Origin: Gelidibacter maritimus
GTDB taxonomy: Bacteria > Bacteroidota > Bacteroidia > Flavobacteriales > Flavobacteriaceae
Direction: 5' to 3'
DNA length: 64,000 nt
Assembly (NCBI RefSeq): GCF_014062315.1
Contig: NZ_JACGLT010000017.1
Location: 19,404-83,403 of the forward strand
The notes under the pieces are model-generated. The model made no database searches, was not told the DNA's origin, and saw nothing but the letters and a program-made list of their open reading frames with translations. Position 1 is the first letter of the stretch. The number at the start of each line of letters is the position of its first letter. Shown piece by piece: positions 63,435 through 64,000 of the stretch. The position numbers and the translations under genes were made by a program.

Positions 63435-64000
63435 ACCTGAGTTCGATTGATAATATTTGATTTTTTTGTATAAAAAAAGATAGATTTTTAGTAAATTAAA
63501 GTGTTGAAATTCAATTTTTTAATCTAAAAACCTATCCATGATAATCTATTCTAAAGTTACTGAAATTTTTTGTATCGTCGATGAATTTTGCAGGGAATAT
63601 TCCGAAGTGGTCGACAGATCCCTTATCGGCAACAAGCCCAAACGCCCTCCCGTTATGTCCCAGAGCGAGATAATAACGATAGCGGTTATTTTTCAGTTGA
63701 GCGGTTTTAGGTGTTTCAAGCACTTTTATCTTTTCTACGTGAAGACCCATATGAAAGATGATTTTCCCGACACGGTCTCCTACAATAGGTTTACTGAGCT
63801 TATGCAACAGAACTTGATGGCCATGACGCTGTTCCTAAAGACCTGTTGCATGGGCGAATGCTCGGGCATCTCCTTTATCGACTCGACCCCGGTAAGGGTG
63901 TGCAAGAACAAGCGCATCCCCAACCATAGGGTCTTCAAGGGCATCGCCACTACGGGGCGTTCCACCATGGGCTGGTTCCACGGCTTCAAGCTGCACATCA
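63435..64000 (+). mobile_element. IS982-family insertion sequence, left part (runs off the window)
   Basis: The element continues beyond the end of the window. A probable left end is near ACCTGAGTTCGAT (63435), an A/T-rich leader follows, and the transposase starts at 63538. The right end and target duplication are outside the window, so the boundary is tentative. Confidence 0.55.
63538..64000 (+). CDS. IS982-family transposase, partial (3' end beyond window)
   Basis: From ATG 63538 the reading frame stays open to the end of the window (154 codons), without a stop. The start reads 'MIIYSKVTEIFCIVDEFCREYSEVVDRS', the IS982 family opening, and 'SFIDSTPVRVCKNKR' carries the first Asp of the DDE triad; 'FHGFKLHI' is at the cut end. 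It would catalyse cut-and-paste transposition. Codon use in the second half is much richer in G+C than in the neighbouring genes, a sign of recent arrival. Confidence 0.85.
   Translation, partial: MIIYSKVTEIFCIVDEFCREYSEVVDRSLIGNKPKRPPVMSQSEIITIAVIFQLSGFRCFKHFYLFYVKTHMKDDFPDTVSYNRFTELMQQNLMAMTLFLKTCCMGECSGISFIDSTPVRVCKNKRIPNHRVFKGIATTGRSTMGWFHGFKLHI

Overview
The window is a stretch of chromosome from a member of the Bacteroidetes, most likely a marine member of the Flavobacteriaceae. The evidence is low-GC DNA, Bacteroidetes-type promoters (TTTG about 17-21 bases upstream of TAnnTTTG), start codons without Shine-Dalgarno sequences, three TonB-dependent receptors with carboxypeptidase-like N-terminal domains, the long NusB, a GreA/GreB-family factor, a DUF3276 (PUR-like) protein and many Bacteroidetes-type lipoproteins. 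No rRNA, tRNA or CRISPR array is visible. The DNA is mostly densely packed housekeeping and envelope genes with a few mobile or repetitive scars.

Layout. 1-8 kb: a PD40 beta-propeller exported protein, a lipoprotein made of three MliC-like repeats, a long PLP-dependent Cys/Met-type enzyme, a FrnE-like DsbA protein, an SMR efflux pump, two small membrane proteins, a GNAT acetyltransferase, and an AraC regulator followed by a GlcG/HbpS protein. 8-12 kb: a DAACS symporter, a GreA/GreB factor and guaB. 11.9-18.2 kb: a four-gene minus-strand operon DUF4856 lipoprotein - imelysin-like lipoprotein - HTTM membrane protein - TonB-dependent receptor, which looks like a poorly described metal (probably iron) uptake system; it has its own promoter and an internal terminator. 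18-25 kb: HMG-CoA lyase, a lipoprotein, LysE exporter, pyrD and a 963-residue TonB receptor.

25-30 kb: pepT, a DUF1801/YdeI protein, a C-terminal remnant of a REP-associated transposase beside four REP-like hairpin units, then the operon nusB - DUF1573 - yajC and leucine dehydrogenase. 31-45 kb: ABC exporter, DUF3276 protein, M14 peptidase, PlsC acyltransferase, CsaA, a thioredoxin-fold protein, an exported protein that looks like a HipA/FAM20-type kinase, a small HExxH protease, a GH3-family enzyme, a 20-cysteine copper-storage-like protein, a TenI-like protein and a third TonB receptor. 45-52 kb: YhhN, an ECF sigma factor with a membrane partner, PlsC and NUDIX genes, a cyclophilin lipoprotein, an M3 peptidase and a TRIC/UPF0126 channel. 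53-58 kb: RDD / SpoIIM / DUF4129 / DUF4350 / MoxR cluster that lacks the expected DUF58 gene. 58-63 kb: DUF4442, DUF4870, then PadR - PspC - GIN - GIN, an envelope-sensing-like group. 63.4 kb to the end: the left part of an IS982-family insertion sequence, visibly richer in GC than the host.

The best candidates for a little-described system are the imelysin/HTTM/DUF4856/TonB operon and the exported kinase-like protein. All calls come from reading motifs and context; no database search was possible.
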